A DNA stretch of 64,000 nt, from contig NW_026705152.1 of assembly GCF_029867415.1 (NCBI RefSeq), positions 1,054,001 through 1,118,000 of the forward strand. Reading direction: 5' to 3'. The number at the start of each line of letters is the position of its first letter. The first letter of the stretch is position 1. Of the stretch, positions 1-11,800 are shown one piece after another. The notes under the pieces are model-generated. The model was not told the DNA's origin. It was given only the letters and a program-made list of their open reading frames with translations, and searched no databases. The position numbers were made by a program, and so were the translations under genes. Source of the stretch: Vicia villosa. Lineage: Eukaryota > Streptophyta > Magnoliopsida > Fabales > Fabaceae.

Positions 1-26
1 CCCCGTCACCAATTGTCATTTGGCCT

Positions 27-104
27 GTCATGTTTGCCATAGTTTTCAGGCCGTCATGTTTGCCATAGTTTTCAGGCCGTCATGTTTGCCATAGTTTTCA
101 GGCC
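27..104 (+). repeat. 26-bp tandem repeat, three copies
   Basis: Three copies of a 26-base unit containing gtcatgtttgccatag start at 27, 53 and 79, with a partial fourth at 105. They lie in the part of the 5' LTR that the 3' LTR lacks. Confidence 0.9.
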
Positions 105-1807
105 GTCACAGAGTATATGCAAATGTATGTGACTCGATGAACCGAACATCACACAACATCATCATCATTTACTTCACAAAATATTCATCACAAGGCACAC
201 GCCCATATCGCAATTATCATTATTAACTCAAGTAATAACACTCACACATTTTACGACAACATCACGTAAACAACGGAACAATTCCGGCAATTCATCAAAT
301 CAACGAACGATGCCATTAGCAAAAGAATCACAAAGTTCCCAGAGCAGTCATTTCTCCATCTGGTACCTAATCGAGGATGCTCAAAGACAAGAAAGCTCAG
401 GCAAAGGATCAATCAATACAAAGACTAGTCTCTAATACAATCATGGGGCTCAAAAACTTCACTTTTCTCATCTATGATTGATTAGACATCCAGTCATCTG
501 AGTACAGGTTTACTCAGGTCACCAGACTAGGGTTTTGAACCTATCAAGGACTGAAATCAGGGATCACTTTTGGGAAACCCTAAAAAGCCCCAGAGGGTCA
601 TTCAAAGACATCAATCATCTTCAAATAACTCATATGACAAGATCTACTGGACATCACACTTCAATTCAAAGTCTACAGTCATTATTTTCACATGGTCGAC
701 AAATTAGGGTTTTGACCTAATTCACCAAGATAGTTGACTTCTGATCAGGGCATGAATCCAAAACTCAAGACATGATTTAAGGATCTCTACTACCTCCATA
801 TAATCCATTTATATCATCCATTTGGGGAGAAGATCTTATTTCTACACAAAAGCCCAAAAAGCCACTTTGTCAGGAAAAAGTCAACTGTGAAGGATCATCA
901 TTGACTTTTAAGGTTTTTGGTCAAAAAATGATTTTCAAAGATCAATATCATCAATATATGGATGTCAAAGTCATTTGGCCAAAGAAATTCAAAGAAATTC
1001 ATCAAGGAGCGAAAAGTCGGGAATTAGGGTTTTTGAAGGCATGGTGAGATCTCAAAATTTCACCTACACAACTCAAAAAACTTCCAACATGAAAGTTGTA
1101 GATCTTGCAAAATAAAACAACATCTTACAAAGGAACTTTTTTCAAAAGATCAACCATTTATGAAGTTTTGGAGATTTTGAAGTTTAGGTCATAAACACTT
1201 AGAAATTTTTCTAAGTGTTTTAACCTAGTTTTCTTCCAACTTTGGCCTCATTTTTCACAAATTTCCCAAAGGATTCTGAAGAAGACATAAACTAATGAAT
1301 TGAAGTAGATGTTTAGGGCTTTCCAAATTGTGTTCAACCTTCTCCAAATTCAATTTGAGCTAAGAGTTATGCTTGTTCAAAGTTGGCCTCATGAAGTAAA
1401 ATTATAGGTCATGTGCAAATTGGACTTTGCAAATTTTGTGCAAATAACCTCTCTTATGGATGCTACACGACCCATAACACATCTGAAACCATGCCATACA
1501 TCCATTTTCATCATTGCATAAGGATTAGAGAAGATTCCAAAAAACAAATGCATGTGATTATGTAATGATTGCATTTTTGAATTTATGACAAATTGGTGAT
1601 TCATCAAAGGAATCTTCTCCCAACCAATTGGAGCTCATTTCTGCAGCAATTTGGTCCCCTAAGATCAAGCAAAACCGATGGCTAGGGAGTGGTATCAAAG
1701 AGCTCATCATTGCACTTGGGATATTCTTTGAATTTCTTCATGGCTAAGAAACCCAAACTCTCCCATTAAGCAAGCTCACACTCTCACTCAGTACTGAACC
1801 AATTGCC

Positions 1808-1815
1808 TATAAATA
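1808..1815 (+). promoter_or_regulatory. LTR TATA box
   Basis: The sequence tataaata sits in a G/C-containing setting (cctataaatagagg), typical of plant LTR promoters, and is repeated exactly at 20,831 in the 3' LTR. Transcription would start roughly 30 bases downstream, making about the first 1.8 kb of this LTR U3. The start site is inferred only. Confidence 0.75.
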
Positions 1816-2759
1816 GAGGCCTCATTCTCATTCAAAAAACACACCAAAGCAACCATATTACTTGCTTTCTCTTTCTCTCCTCTTGTTCATTGTTTTTCAA
1901 AGTTCTTTGGCAAGAAGAATCGATTTCTTCAAACCAAAGCTTATCTTTGGGAAGTGAACATTCTAACATCTCAAGGGAGGTCATTTGAGGTGATCCAAGC
2001 ACCTGGATCACTTCTGTAGGTGGAGGAACACCATTGTTGCTCTCACCTTGGAGCATTTGCAGTTGGAGGTCCATGGAGTGATTCAGAAGGTTTCAAGGCA
2101 AGCCAATCATCCAGACACACTCCTCAGGTCATAGTGAAGCTAACCAGATGGCTGCAGCTCATCTGTAACTCAGGATTCAACAACCTCCATGTCCACTTGA
2201 AGCTCAAATCGAGGGAGGTCCATAGAACAATTCAGAAGGATTCAGGCTACAATAAGCATCCAGTTAGCTTCATTGAGTCTCAGGGAAGCTATTGAGATCA
2301 TTCATTCAAGCTCAGTTGCTCTCAATCATCCTCACGACCTCCATTTTCAGAGGTAAGTTTCTGAACTTCACCTCTCTAATTTAAGTACTCTTTGTGAAAT
2401 AGCTCGATTCTATCTTGTCCAGCATCATCAGAGGATTGAAAACCCTCTATCATCATCCATTTATCTTTCAGTATAGTCATTTAATTTGATTTCGAAATTT
2501 TAGGGTTCTTCACGATTTCTGGTAAATTAGTTAGATGTAGTTAATATTAGTTCATGTTAGTTACATATTTAGAATCGTGAGTGAAATTAGAGCAAGTTTC
2601 GTGTTTACATCATGGCAAATGATTGAGAAATGAGTAAGTTCAGAAATTCAAATTCATGGAGCTTGAGGTTGAAGACGAAGATGGTGGTGGCGCGCAAAAT
2701 TCAAATCTCAGGGCAGAGTTTATTTTATTTTGAGTGGTATGCGTTTTATTAATGACTAA

Positions 2760-2846
2760 ACAACTTGCCCTAGTGGCCACCCATGCGCCCTTAGTATCAT
2801 CATGCCACAAGTCTGGGGTTCGAATCCCCCTCGCCCCAGACTTTTT
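2760..2846 (+). other. tRNA-like segment with box B and T-run in the LTR
   Basis: A canonical RNA polymerase III box B (ggttcgaatcc, 2817-2827) is followed by a short C-rich stretch and TTTTT at 2842-2846, a typical pol III terminator. A weak box-A-like tagtgg lies at 2771. This resembles a tRNA relic or SINE head. It is not a functional tRNA because no complete cloverleaf can be drawn. The 3' LTR copy is at 21,783-21,869. Confidence 0.5.
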
Positions 2847-2916
2847 GTTTCTTTTATTTTTCAAAGATTTACAACTTGTTTTGAAACATAACCAAATGGA
2901 TGCAAGTTACTATCAC

Positions 2917-2985
2917 CACACGCGCGTTGGCTCAGTGGTGTTTGTTTTGTGTGTGTGACTTAGAGGGCGTGAGTTCAAGCCTTGG
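2917..2985 (+). other. Second tRNA-like segment (box A and box B)
   Basis: A box-A-like tggctcagtgg (2928-2938) and a box-B-like gagttcaagcc (2971-2981) have tRNA-like spacing of 33 bases between them. The 3' LTR counterpart is a better match to box B but differs strongly in the bases between. This is not a working tRNA gene. Confidence 0.5.
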
Positions 2986-3566
2986 TGAAGACATTTCTAT
3001 ATTTTTTACCACTTTTCACACTTATTTTCTTCACAACTTCACATATTTATTTAACCTATCAAAATAAATCATTTTCACTTCATTTTTTACACACTTTTTA
3101 TTTAACATATCTATTTTGTGAATAATCAAAAAAATCATAAAAATATTATTTATTTCATGTATTTTTATTAGGTTTAAAATAGTATGTTTTAGGTGTTTTC
3201 TTAAATACTTGAATACATATTTTTTTTCACTTTGTTTTAAACTAAATCAATTTGTAAATAATTTTATGATGAAACCCTAATTGTTTAGGTCTTAATTAAG
3301 TAAAAATATTTATTTTTACTTTAATTAGGTTGACTTTTGTCAAATCTCAAAACTATTTTCAATCTCTGATAAAATCAAATGATTAGGGTTTTCAAACAAC
3401 AAAACCTTGTGTCATTCCAGATCATTTTCAAATTGCTTTTGCACCAGTACTGCAAAGTACCGGGCCTCTAATAGAGTGTAAGTCCCAAAAATCTTCTCTT
3501 CTTAGCTTGTTTTCAAACTGTATTTTCAAAATCTTCTTTCTGTTTTCAAAACATTCTTCTGGTATT

Positions 3567-4058
3567 TGAAGGGCATTATTCCCGGTGAAACTCTTCAGAT
3601 ACCTATGTGACCTTTGTCCATCTCCACTTCTTCTGTTTTCAAAAACCATTAACTGTTTATCATATACATTCAACTGTTATCAACAAAAACAAACAAAAAT
3701 TACTGTTGAGGCTCTGTACATACTTCTTCAATGGCCTCCACTCCATCCAGGTTAGGCTTTACAAGCTTTCCATTTACAGTCTTTATTTAAATTACTGTCA
3801 AATATAAACTGTGCATATATTAGTTTAGAACTACGTTTGAGTATAAACCTTAGGACAGTTAAACTATATATATATATTATAGGAATATGACCTAGGATTG
3901 AGAATGTCTTCCCGGTGAAGGCTCTTTCCTAATTAGAGATCTGTAGTTCAAACCCCCAAGATGAATTATTCCCGGTGAAACATCTTGGCAAAAACCTTAG
4001 AATCCAAAAATATAGGACACATCCACCCAAAGAGGAATTATTCCCGGTGAAACCTCTT
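3567..4058 (+). repeat. Hairpin series with constant loop ttcccggtgaa
   Basis: Four copies of a core containing ttcccggtgaa are each bracketed by their own complementary arms: tgaag/cttca (3567, 3593), agga..gag/ctc..tcct (3894-3902, 3922-3930), ccaagatg/catcttgg (3956-3963, 3981-3988) and aagagg/cctctt (4030-4035, 4053-4058). A fifth lies outside the LTR in the leader: gagg/cctc at 6604 and 6627. The 3' LTR repeats the series from about 22,590 to 23,070. Confidence 0.75.
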
Positions 4059-4103
4059 ACCCATTTTCTTAGAGCCAAAATAAGTTCAAAACTACATAGC
4101 TTT

Positions 4104-5376
4104 CTCTTGTGCTATAACAAGGACCCTCGATTAGCCTCCTCTTGGGCTTTGTACAAGGACCCACAGACTTCTTAAAAGCATTTCCAGCTTCCTCTTGAGC
4201 TTGTATACAAGGACCCATCAGGTTTCTTATAAATATAGGAACAGGTCTTTAGTCACCTTTTAGCCTACCCTGGTGAGTTTCTTCCAATTTAAACCAGACC
4301 TAAAACAAGCTAAGTTTGTCTCAATTTCACATTGAGTACATTTTTGGAATGAGAGACATGGACAGTCTCTGTCACCCTTATCTTCATCAATCCTCCTTAG
4401 AAGAGTCTAGGATCTATGTTTTGGTCATCCTCAGCATTGAGTCAGCCTTCATCTTGGGCTTTAAACAAAGAGTCTCCACTAGATAATCTTTCTGCAATCC
4501 ACCTTTCAATCATAAAACCCCTGGAAAGGGTTAGCTTCCACACACACTATCATTTCAATAAAAATCCCTGGAAAGGGTTAGCCTCCAAAGTCAATTAATA
4601 AATGTCAATAAATAAAGATTCATTTCTCTTAGGAGATAATTTCCCCAAAAGAGTCAAAACCCCTGGAAAGGGTCAGCCTCCAAAAACATGATAAAGTCAG
4701 TCTTTTAACAGACAAATTCACCAGCTGAGTCAAAATCCCTGGAAAGGGTTAGCTTCCAAAGAAAAACAGTCTTTTAATAAATAAAACCTCCTCAGTAGAG
4801 TCAAAACCAACAAAAACAGTTAGCCTCAACCTTGGGCTTCATACAAGGCACCCAAACAATAAAACTCCCCTGTCAAGAGTCAGCCTCAACCTTGGGCATT
4901 GTACAAGGCAGATAATAGAGTCTCCCCAGTAAGTCCTTCATCATTCAGTAGCCACAACCTTGGGCTTTGTACAAGGCAGATAAACCATATTTTCATGTGT
5001 CAAAGATTTCTAACACTTAGGATCTTTCCCCATACAGTCATCCATACTTAATTCATTTAAGAGTCCGCCACAACCTTGGGCTTTGTACAAGGCAGAAAAT
5101 AATGTCTTCCCCTAGCTAGAGTTAGCCACAACCTTGGGCTTTGTACAAGGCACATAAAATAGAGTCATTCATTCAATTATACTCAACAGTTAGCCACAAC
5201 CTTGGGCTTTGTACAAGGCACACAAATAGAGTCTCCCTAAGTAGAGTCAGCCTCAATTCTGGGCTTTGTACAGAACACTAAAATATCCTGTAATTAATCC
5301 TCAATGGAGTCATCTCCCAGAGTCAATAATATTAATTAATCAATCAAAAAGCCTCAAGCTTGGGCCTCATACAAGC
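4104..5376 (+). repeat. Interspersed short hairpin repeats of the LTR
   Basis: About a dozen copies of a roughly 24-base repeat around gggctttgta are separated by unrelated spacers. Most have arms ccttg/caagg (for example 4830-4834 with 4844-4848), but single copies have ttctg/cagaa (5257-5261, 5271-5275) and gcttg/caagc (5358-5362, 5372-5376). Between 4516 and 4752 four copies of another small hairpin with loop ctggaaa carry arms such as aaccc/gggtt. The 3' LTR repeats all of it. Confidence 0.75.
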
Positions 5377-6333
5377 CAGCTAAAGTCAAATCTTTCATAC
5401 AGTAGATAGACATAGCTTATCTCTATAGAGAGATATTTTTACTACTCTACCACATTCAAACAAACAAACATTTCAATTTCAATTTCAATTAAAGTCTCCC
5501 ATTTAGGACTCTGAAAGACATGCTCTGGCACATCCCCAGACTTGTACACTTTCCCTAATTTGGACGAGCATCTTTCTTTCATTTAAGAGGCATCTGACTG
5601 GCATACTTGCACACACACAAGTAAGGTCCCCCTCTTGAATGAAATGAATTCAGTTATTCTGTCACTCTTTCAAAATGTTTGTGGTAGAATAGTACAAATA
5701 CCTCTCTGTAGAGATGATTTCATGTCTCTTTACTGTAAACAGAGATTTAATTCCAAGCTTCAACCTTGAGCTTCAAGCAAGGCACAAAAAAACAATTAAT
5801 TTCCCTAGTTAGTTCCCCGAACTACATTAAGCTCTGACTTCCACTAGGGATATGTAGGCATGAGGTTCACAAGGAATCTCAGCGAGCTAATAAAATACCA
5901 AAAATAGTCAGTCTGTCTATCTGTCTGTCTTTCTTTAATCAATTCAATTCCTTCTCCTAACACAAAGGAGAAACTTTCCCAATCATTAGCAGCAAACACA
6001 ATCACAATGACACAGAGAAGGTTCCTGTAGAGTACTACAGATATGTAGGGTGTTTAAACACTTCCCTATGTATAACCGACCTCCCGGACTCCAGAATTTC
6101 TAGTCTAGGTGTAAATCCCCACACTTAGCAAACTCCTAGGGTTTAGTTGAGATCTTTTTTTCCCTTTCCTACTCGTAGGACAAATAAGAAAGTTCGTGTG
6201 ATATCGTAGGAAGAACTGAAATAAAATTCATCCCACCACGGGCGCATTCTCCTTCCAAATTTCGCGTGAAGGGTCTAGCGTGCCGTCCTCCCAAGTGAAA
6301 CGGGGAGGTAAAGAAAACGACACCACAGAAAAA

Positions 6334-6351
6334 TGGCGACTCTGCTGGGGA
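6334..6351 (+). other. Primer binding site, tRNA-Arg type
   Basis: The 18 bases starting tggcgactctgctgg directly follow the LTR after a few A residues. Ogre elements are known to use a tRNA-Arg 3' end as primer, and this is the sequence type expected. Confidence 0.9.
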
Positions 6352-7146
6352 TATAAGTGTTCAAAACCTTGGTTTTTCATCCAAACCAATGGTTGACCTG
6401 TTGCTGGTCCAGCCCCAATGAGGAATTAGGGATGCCAAATTCCCCCTCAAACAAGAGAGGTCCTGCCTAACCTCTGTGTCATATCATGTGTTTGTTGCAT
6501 TTATATTTGTTTATTTTGTTTATTCTGTATCGGGAAAGGGCTTGATTCCCCCTTGTGGTGAGAAATCCTATACCCGGATTTGAGTGCAACATAAGATAGG
6601 ATGGAGGATGTCTTCCCGGTGAAGGCCCTCTAATCTTGGTTTCCAAATCTACTCTTGGGATTTGCCTGGCTGGTTGTGATTAACTGCGCCACTGCATTCT
6701 GAGACTGATTTGTACCAGGAGGACCTAGAAACACATTAACCCCACTTAAAGCCTTTTTTAGGACGTAGAGCGGTGATTACGGAAGTAATTGTCACGCAGA
6801 TACTACACTCAGAGAAAACTCTCTTATAGATACCAATCAACGTATCTTTAAGGTTGAGCAAAAACTCTGAGACCCCTAGAACCCGTTCTACAGGTACAAA
6901 AATCATTAACCTTAGTTTACCATTGGGGCGGGAGACTGCGTTTTGACTTCATGACCACTATACCCTTCAACGCCATGTTTGTTTAAAACTCTTGTGTGTG
7001 CATTCATGCATTCATGCATCATTCATTAATAAACAACTAAAAACAAAAAGAGTCTTTTTCGAGTCGTTTTTCAAGGAAACTAAATAACGAACGTTTTGAA
7101 CTTCATAGAAAGAGAGAAACGGAGAAAGGACTTAAGGATCTATACC
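6352..7146 (+). other. Ogre leader (5' UTR), no gene
   Basis: Non-coding leader between primer site and ORF1. It holds one more ttcccggtgaa hairpin (6604-6630) and a short cattcatg repeat near 7003-7025. No ORF worth reporting. Confidence 0.8.
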
Positions 7147-8583
7147 ATGGATTACGGAAGAAAGAGAGCTAGGAAATACACCTTCAAGATTCCCCAGGTC
7201 GAGGAACTGGGAAAGCTCGGAAAACTGGTGGTCAACCCCCAGGCTTTCAAGGAGAAGTATGGAAAACTTCTGCCTTTGCTCAATACCAACATGGTAGATG
7301 GGATCCTTCCCACCTTGGTACAGTTTTACGATCCAACGTATCACTGCTTCACCTTTCCAGATTATCAGCTCATGCCTACGTTAGAGGAGTACTCTCGTCT
7401 GATTGGAATACCCGTGTACGCGCAAGATCCGTACTCCGGTTTGGAAAAGAATCCTGACGACATTATCATTGCTGCAACTACTCCTTTGAACGTAGTCGAC
7501 ATCAGAACTCATATGGTGAGTAGAGGAGGAATTCAAGGATTGCCCTCCAAATTCCTGTTTGATCAAGCTCGGTACTTCGTCAGCATCCAAGATATGAGCG
7601 CTTTTGAGGAAGTCTTGGCTTTGCTTATCTACGGATTGTTTTTGTTCCCTAACATTAACGATTTCGTCGACATCAACGCAATTAAGATCTTCTTAATTGG
7701 AAATCCAGTTCCAACCTTGCTTGCGGATGCTTATCACTCTGTGCATTCAAGAAACCTGCAGCGAGGAGGATTAATCACATGCTGCGTACCGTTGTTATAC
7801 GAATGGTTCGTTTCACACCTGCCAAAGTCTAGCACTTTCTGGAACATGAGGGATGGCCTTTACTGGTCACAGAAAATCATGTCTCTCACTCATACAGACA
7901 TTGATTGGTGTAGTCCTGACAACGACGAAACCAAGATCATCTTCAGTTGCGGAAGTTTTCCCAACGTACCCCTTATTGGAACTAAGGGAGGAATTAGTTA
8001 CAATCCAGCTTTAGCCCGTCGTCAATACGGCTATCCCATGAAAAACATTCCAAGTAACATCCAATTGGAGGGTCTGTTCTTTAAGAACATCGACGATCAT
8101 GGCAACATGCTGAAGAAAGAAATTGTCCAAGCCTGGCGTCTTGTTCACAGCAAAGGGAGAAGATTGTTAGGAAAACATCTTTGCATCTCCCTGGATCCTT
8201 ACCTTCAATGGGTACGCGTCAGAGCATTCAAGCTCAGGATGCCATATCAACATCAAGAACCTATTCCCCTAAGGGAACCAATTTACCTTTTCTCCACCGA
8301 TGTTGAAAAACTGCAAGCGGCATTAAACAAGGTATGCCAAGAAAGGAATGCTTGGAGGAACAAGTATCGAATTGTCAACACGGAAAATGTTGAAATTCAA
8401 AACATCCTAAGAAGGAAGGATGAGTTACTTGAAGTACTCGATCGACAAGTGACACAAACGTCACTTTCTCATCATATCCCTCCTGCTTCCTGGATCATCG
8501 ATCAGCTCACGTCAGAGAACGCTCAGCTCAAGAAACAGAAGAAGATGTTAGAACGTGAAGTCGGCTCTTCGTCAAAGTTTTAG
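7147..8583 (+). CDS. Ogre ORF1 protein (function unknown)
   Basis: This is the extra ORF that Ogre elements carry upstream of gag, about 478 residues. I chose the ATG at 7147 because it sits in accATGG, a strong plant start context; the frame is open further upstream to 7096 but without an ATG. The protein begins with a basic stretch (GRKRARKYTFK). It then holds a globular region with FTFPDYQLMPTLEEYSRLIG at about residues 75-95, which resembles the uncharacterised plant domain often labelled DUF7745 in legume annotations. It ends with a predicted coiled coil (from VEKLQAALNKVCQERNAWR to about residue 470). The reading frame is intact. Its role in the element is not known, and no catalytic motif is visible. 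It precedes gag by 291 bases, so it probably needs re-initiation or a separate transcript. Confidence 0.88.
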   Translation: MDYGRKRARKYTFKIPQVEELGKLGKLVVNPQAFKEKYGKLLPLLNTNMVDGILPTLVQFYDPTYHCFTFPDYQLMPTLEEYSRLIGIPVYAQDPYSGLEKNPDDIIIAATTPLNVVDIRTHMVSRGGIQGLPSKFLFDQARYFVSIQDMSAFEEVLALLIYGLFLFPNINDFVDINAIKIFLIGNPVPTLLADAYHSVHSRNLQRGGLITCCVPLLYEWFVSHLPKSSTFWNMRDGLYWSQKIMSLTHTDIDWCSPDNDETKIIFSCGSFPNVPLIGTKGGISYNPALARRQYGYPMKNIPSNIQLEGLFFKNIDDHGNMLKKEIVQAWRLVHSKGRRLLGKHLCISLDPYLQWVRVRAFKLRMPYQHQEPIPLREPIYLFSTDVEKLQAALNKVCQERNAWRNKYRIVNTENVEIQNILRRKDELLEVLDRQVTQTSLSHHIPPASWIIDQLTSENAQLKKQKKMLEREVGSSSKF

Positions 8584-8874
8584 AGTCCTTTCTCTCAGTT
8601 TCTCTGTATTTCCTTTTTCAAAGTGTGTAAAAAAACGGCGTTTTCGCTTAATTAATAAAAGTTTGATGTTTCATAACGTAATTATGGTGTTTCCTTGAAA
8701 AATAATAACTTAATTGCATATCATACATCGCTTTAGTCGTACGCACTGACACGAGAATTGTCGCGGATCTAATAGTCACTTTCCTTTCTCCAGAAAGAGA
8801 GGAGGAGAAGGAGGTGAACCAAGACTTTCAAGCTGTCTCATCCATACAACACTCGTTCAAGTCGCAAGAAAAGA
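8584..8874 (+). other. ORF1-gag spacer
   Basis: AT-rich 291-base gap with a purine-rich stretch at about 8790-8815 (gaaagagaggaggagaagg). No ORF. It could serve in re-initiation or as an internal leader, but nothing decisive is visible. Confidence 0.6.
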
Positions 8875-11800
8875 ATGGAAGACTTTGAGCAAGAGAATGA
8901 AGAACTCAGAGAAGAGATTAATACTCTCAAAGGTACTGTTGAAAGGCTCAATAGTATGGTAGAAGCCCTGGTAGTTGCGCAGAATCGACCAACGCCAGAA
9001 GAACCGCAAAGGACTGTGGTTTCCGAGATTGTTTCTACTCCTATTCCTCAGTATACCATGCCGCCTGATCGACCTTGGGGCATGCCGTATAACTTTACTC
9101 CAGAAGGGTACATACCTCCAGCTTCTGAAGCTCCAAAAGTCACCATGGATATGCGTCCACCAGAGGGTTACAAACCTCTGGAAATTGAAGTTCCAAGAGC
9201 AACGGCAATGGGTTTCGCACAACAGAATGCTGAGATTCCAAGATCTGCTGTCATGGCTTCTCCACAGCCAATTATGCATACTTTTCCCCCGCAAGGCGGA
9301 CAAGTATATCATCACGCTCCAAGTGAGGATGCTGGCGTGTATGAAAGATTGGACGAGTTCCAAGAACAGTTTCTGCAAATGCAGAAGGAACTCAAGACTC
9401 TCCGAGGACAAGATCTATTTGGAAAGAATGCTGCAGACCTCTGTCTGGTTCCAAATGTTAAGATTCCTCACAAATTCAAAGTACCAGAATTCGAGAAGTA
9501 TAAAGGGAATTCATGCCCACAAAGTCATCTTGTGATGTACGCTCGAAGAATGTCAACTCAGACTGATAATCAACAATTGCTCATTCATTATTTTCAAGAC
9601 AGCCTGACTGGTGCTGCACTCAAATGGTACATGAACTTGGACAGTTCAGAGATTCGTACTTTTCGAGACCTCGGAGAGGCCTTCGTCAAACAGTATAAGT
9701 ACAATCTGGATATGGCTCCCGACAGAGATCAACTCCGGGCCATGACTCAAAAGGATAGAGAAAGCTTCAAGGAATACGCTCAGAGATGGCGTGAAGTTGC
9801 TGCTCAAATTTGTCCACCACTTGAAGAGAAAGAAATGACAAAAATCTATCTCAAAACTTTGAGTCCATTTTACTACGGACGAATGGTTGCAAGTGCACCA
9901 AGTGACTTTACCGAGATGGTAAACATGGGTGTGCGTTTAGAAGAAGCAGTTCGGGAAGGACGCTTGAACAAAGAACCAGAATCTTCTGTTGGTCCAAGGA
10001 AGTATGGAAGTTCTTTCCAGAAGAAAAAGGATCAAGATGTCAGCAATGTCTTGCACAAAATCAAGAAGAAATTCCAACCTCAAGTTGCAACAATAACTCC
10101 GGTTGTTAACTCAGCGCCAGCTTATCAACCTCAGGTTTCGCAACAACAAATTCAACAAAGGTCGCAGCAACCTCAGCAGCAGGTTCGACCTCCAAATTAC
10201 AACAATCGGGCTCCAAGGTATCCTGCCTTTGACCCCGTACCAATGCCGTATGCAGAATTGTTTCCAACATTACTGGCAAAAGGACTCATTCAGACAAGAA
10301 GTCCTCCAAATCCTACAAACAGTTCCTCACCATGGTATAAGGCTGACCAATCTTGTCCCTATCATCAGGGGGCACCAGGTCACAATATTGAGAACTGTTT
10401 CTCTTTCAAGATTGACGTCCAACGATTAGTGAAGAGCGGAATGCTATCCTTCAAAGATACTAATCCAAACGTCCAAGCAAATCCTTTGCCGCAGCACAAA
10501 GAAGCTTCAGTAAATCTGATAGACCAACACCCCAACGTCATTCAAATCTACGACATTCGTCAGATAGGGGAAAATCTTGTCAAGATGCACGCTAAACAAG
10601 CTGGGTACGGTCATGTACCACCTCACAACTACTTCACATGCGAAATTTGTCCAAAGAATAATCAAGGATGTGCCGTAGTTCAAGCTGCATTACAAGAACA
10701 AATGGACTTAGGATGGATTCAACATATCCGAGTCAGAACTGAACATGACATCAACATGGTTCAAGGATGTCCAGGAGAATACAAAATCTACAAAGTTGAA
10801 GACCTTGAAGGATCGGTAGTCAGGTTCCACAAAACTTTAAATGGACTTGCCTACTTTGGAACAGATTTCCACGCTTACAGTAGATGCAGAATCTGTCGAA
10901 GAAATTCACAAGGATGTTTGCGTGTTCGCAACGACATTCAAAAGCTGATGGATGACAATACCATTACTGTTCTTGCCAACAGAGAAGATGATGAAGTCTT
11001 TACCGTATCTCCTCAAATTAATCAAGGTGAACCTATGCAAGTTAAGTATGACAGCAGGAAGACAGCAGTTGCACCGCTAGTCATCTACTTACCAGGTCCT
11101 GTACCGTATGAGTCCAGCAAGGCTATACCATACAAGTACAACGCTACATTCATTGAAAATGGTAAGGAAATACCATTACCGTCTGTTGTCAACATTGCTG
11201 ATGTTAGTCGAGTCACCAGAAGTGGACGAGTCTTCAACAGAACAACAGAAAATGTGGAGAAACCTTCGGAGGAAGTACCACATAGGCAAGACAATCTTCC
11301 GACCAATGCTGTTCAAGCGAAAGAAAATGATGAGATCTTGAAGTTAATCCAGAGGAGTGAATACAACATTGTAGATCAATTACTACATACTCCGTCTAGG
11401 ATTTCTGTTCTTTCCCTGCTATTGAGTTCTGAAGCTCATAGGGAAGCTCTACAGAAAGTTTTGGAACAAGCTTTCGTAGAACCAAGTGTTACTATAAGCC
11501 AATTCAACAACATCGTTGCCAACATCTCTGCGGGAACTAGCCTAAGTTTCTGTGACGAAGATCTTCCTGAAGAAGGGGTGGACCACAATCTTCCACTTCA
11601 CATCTCAGTTGGCTGCATGGGTGATACACTCACAGGAGTCCTAATAGACAATGGATCCTCTCTCAACGTCATGCCTAAATCAACATTATCAAGATTATCT
11701 TTCGAAGATTACCCTCTAAGAAAAAGTCATGTCATCGTCAAAGCATTTGATGGATCAAGAAAGTCAGTTTTCGGAGAAGTAGATCTTCCCATAACTATTG

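Larger units (their letters stand above)
1..6329 (+). repeat. 5' LTR of the Ogre element (left end missing)
   Basis: From about 334 to 6329 this matches 19,358-25,340 almost base for base. Positions 1-331 have no counterpart in the 3' LTR, which jumps from 68 bases after its start straight to the sequence matching 335. Either the 3' LTR lost more than 330 bp or the first 331 bases are foreign. The end at 6327-6329 is set by the last base shared with the 3' LTR and by the primer site that follows. No gene is seen in it; small ORFs here recur at the same places in the 3' LTR. Confidence 0.93.

Noticed and set aside
2817..2827. A functional tRNA gene at the box B sequence
   Set aside because: No acceptor, D and anticodon arms can be formed; only the T-arm-like part and T-run are convincing.
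4820..5230. CRISPR-like pattern: near-identical 24-bp repeats with unrelated spacers
   Set aside because: The surroundings are a plant LTR, the spacing is irregular, no cas genes exist, and the repeats are small hairpins duplicated with the LTR.
7096..7146. ORF1 start at 7096
   Set aside because: The codon is TTG; the ATG at 7147 has a strong start context and matches the start expected for the family.
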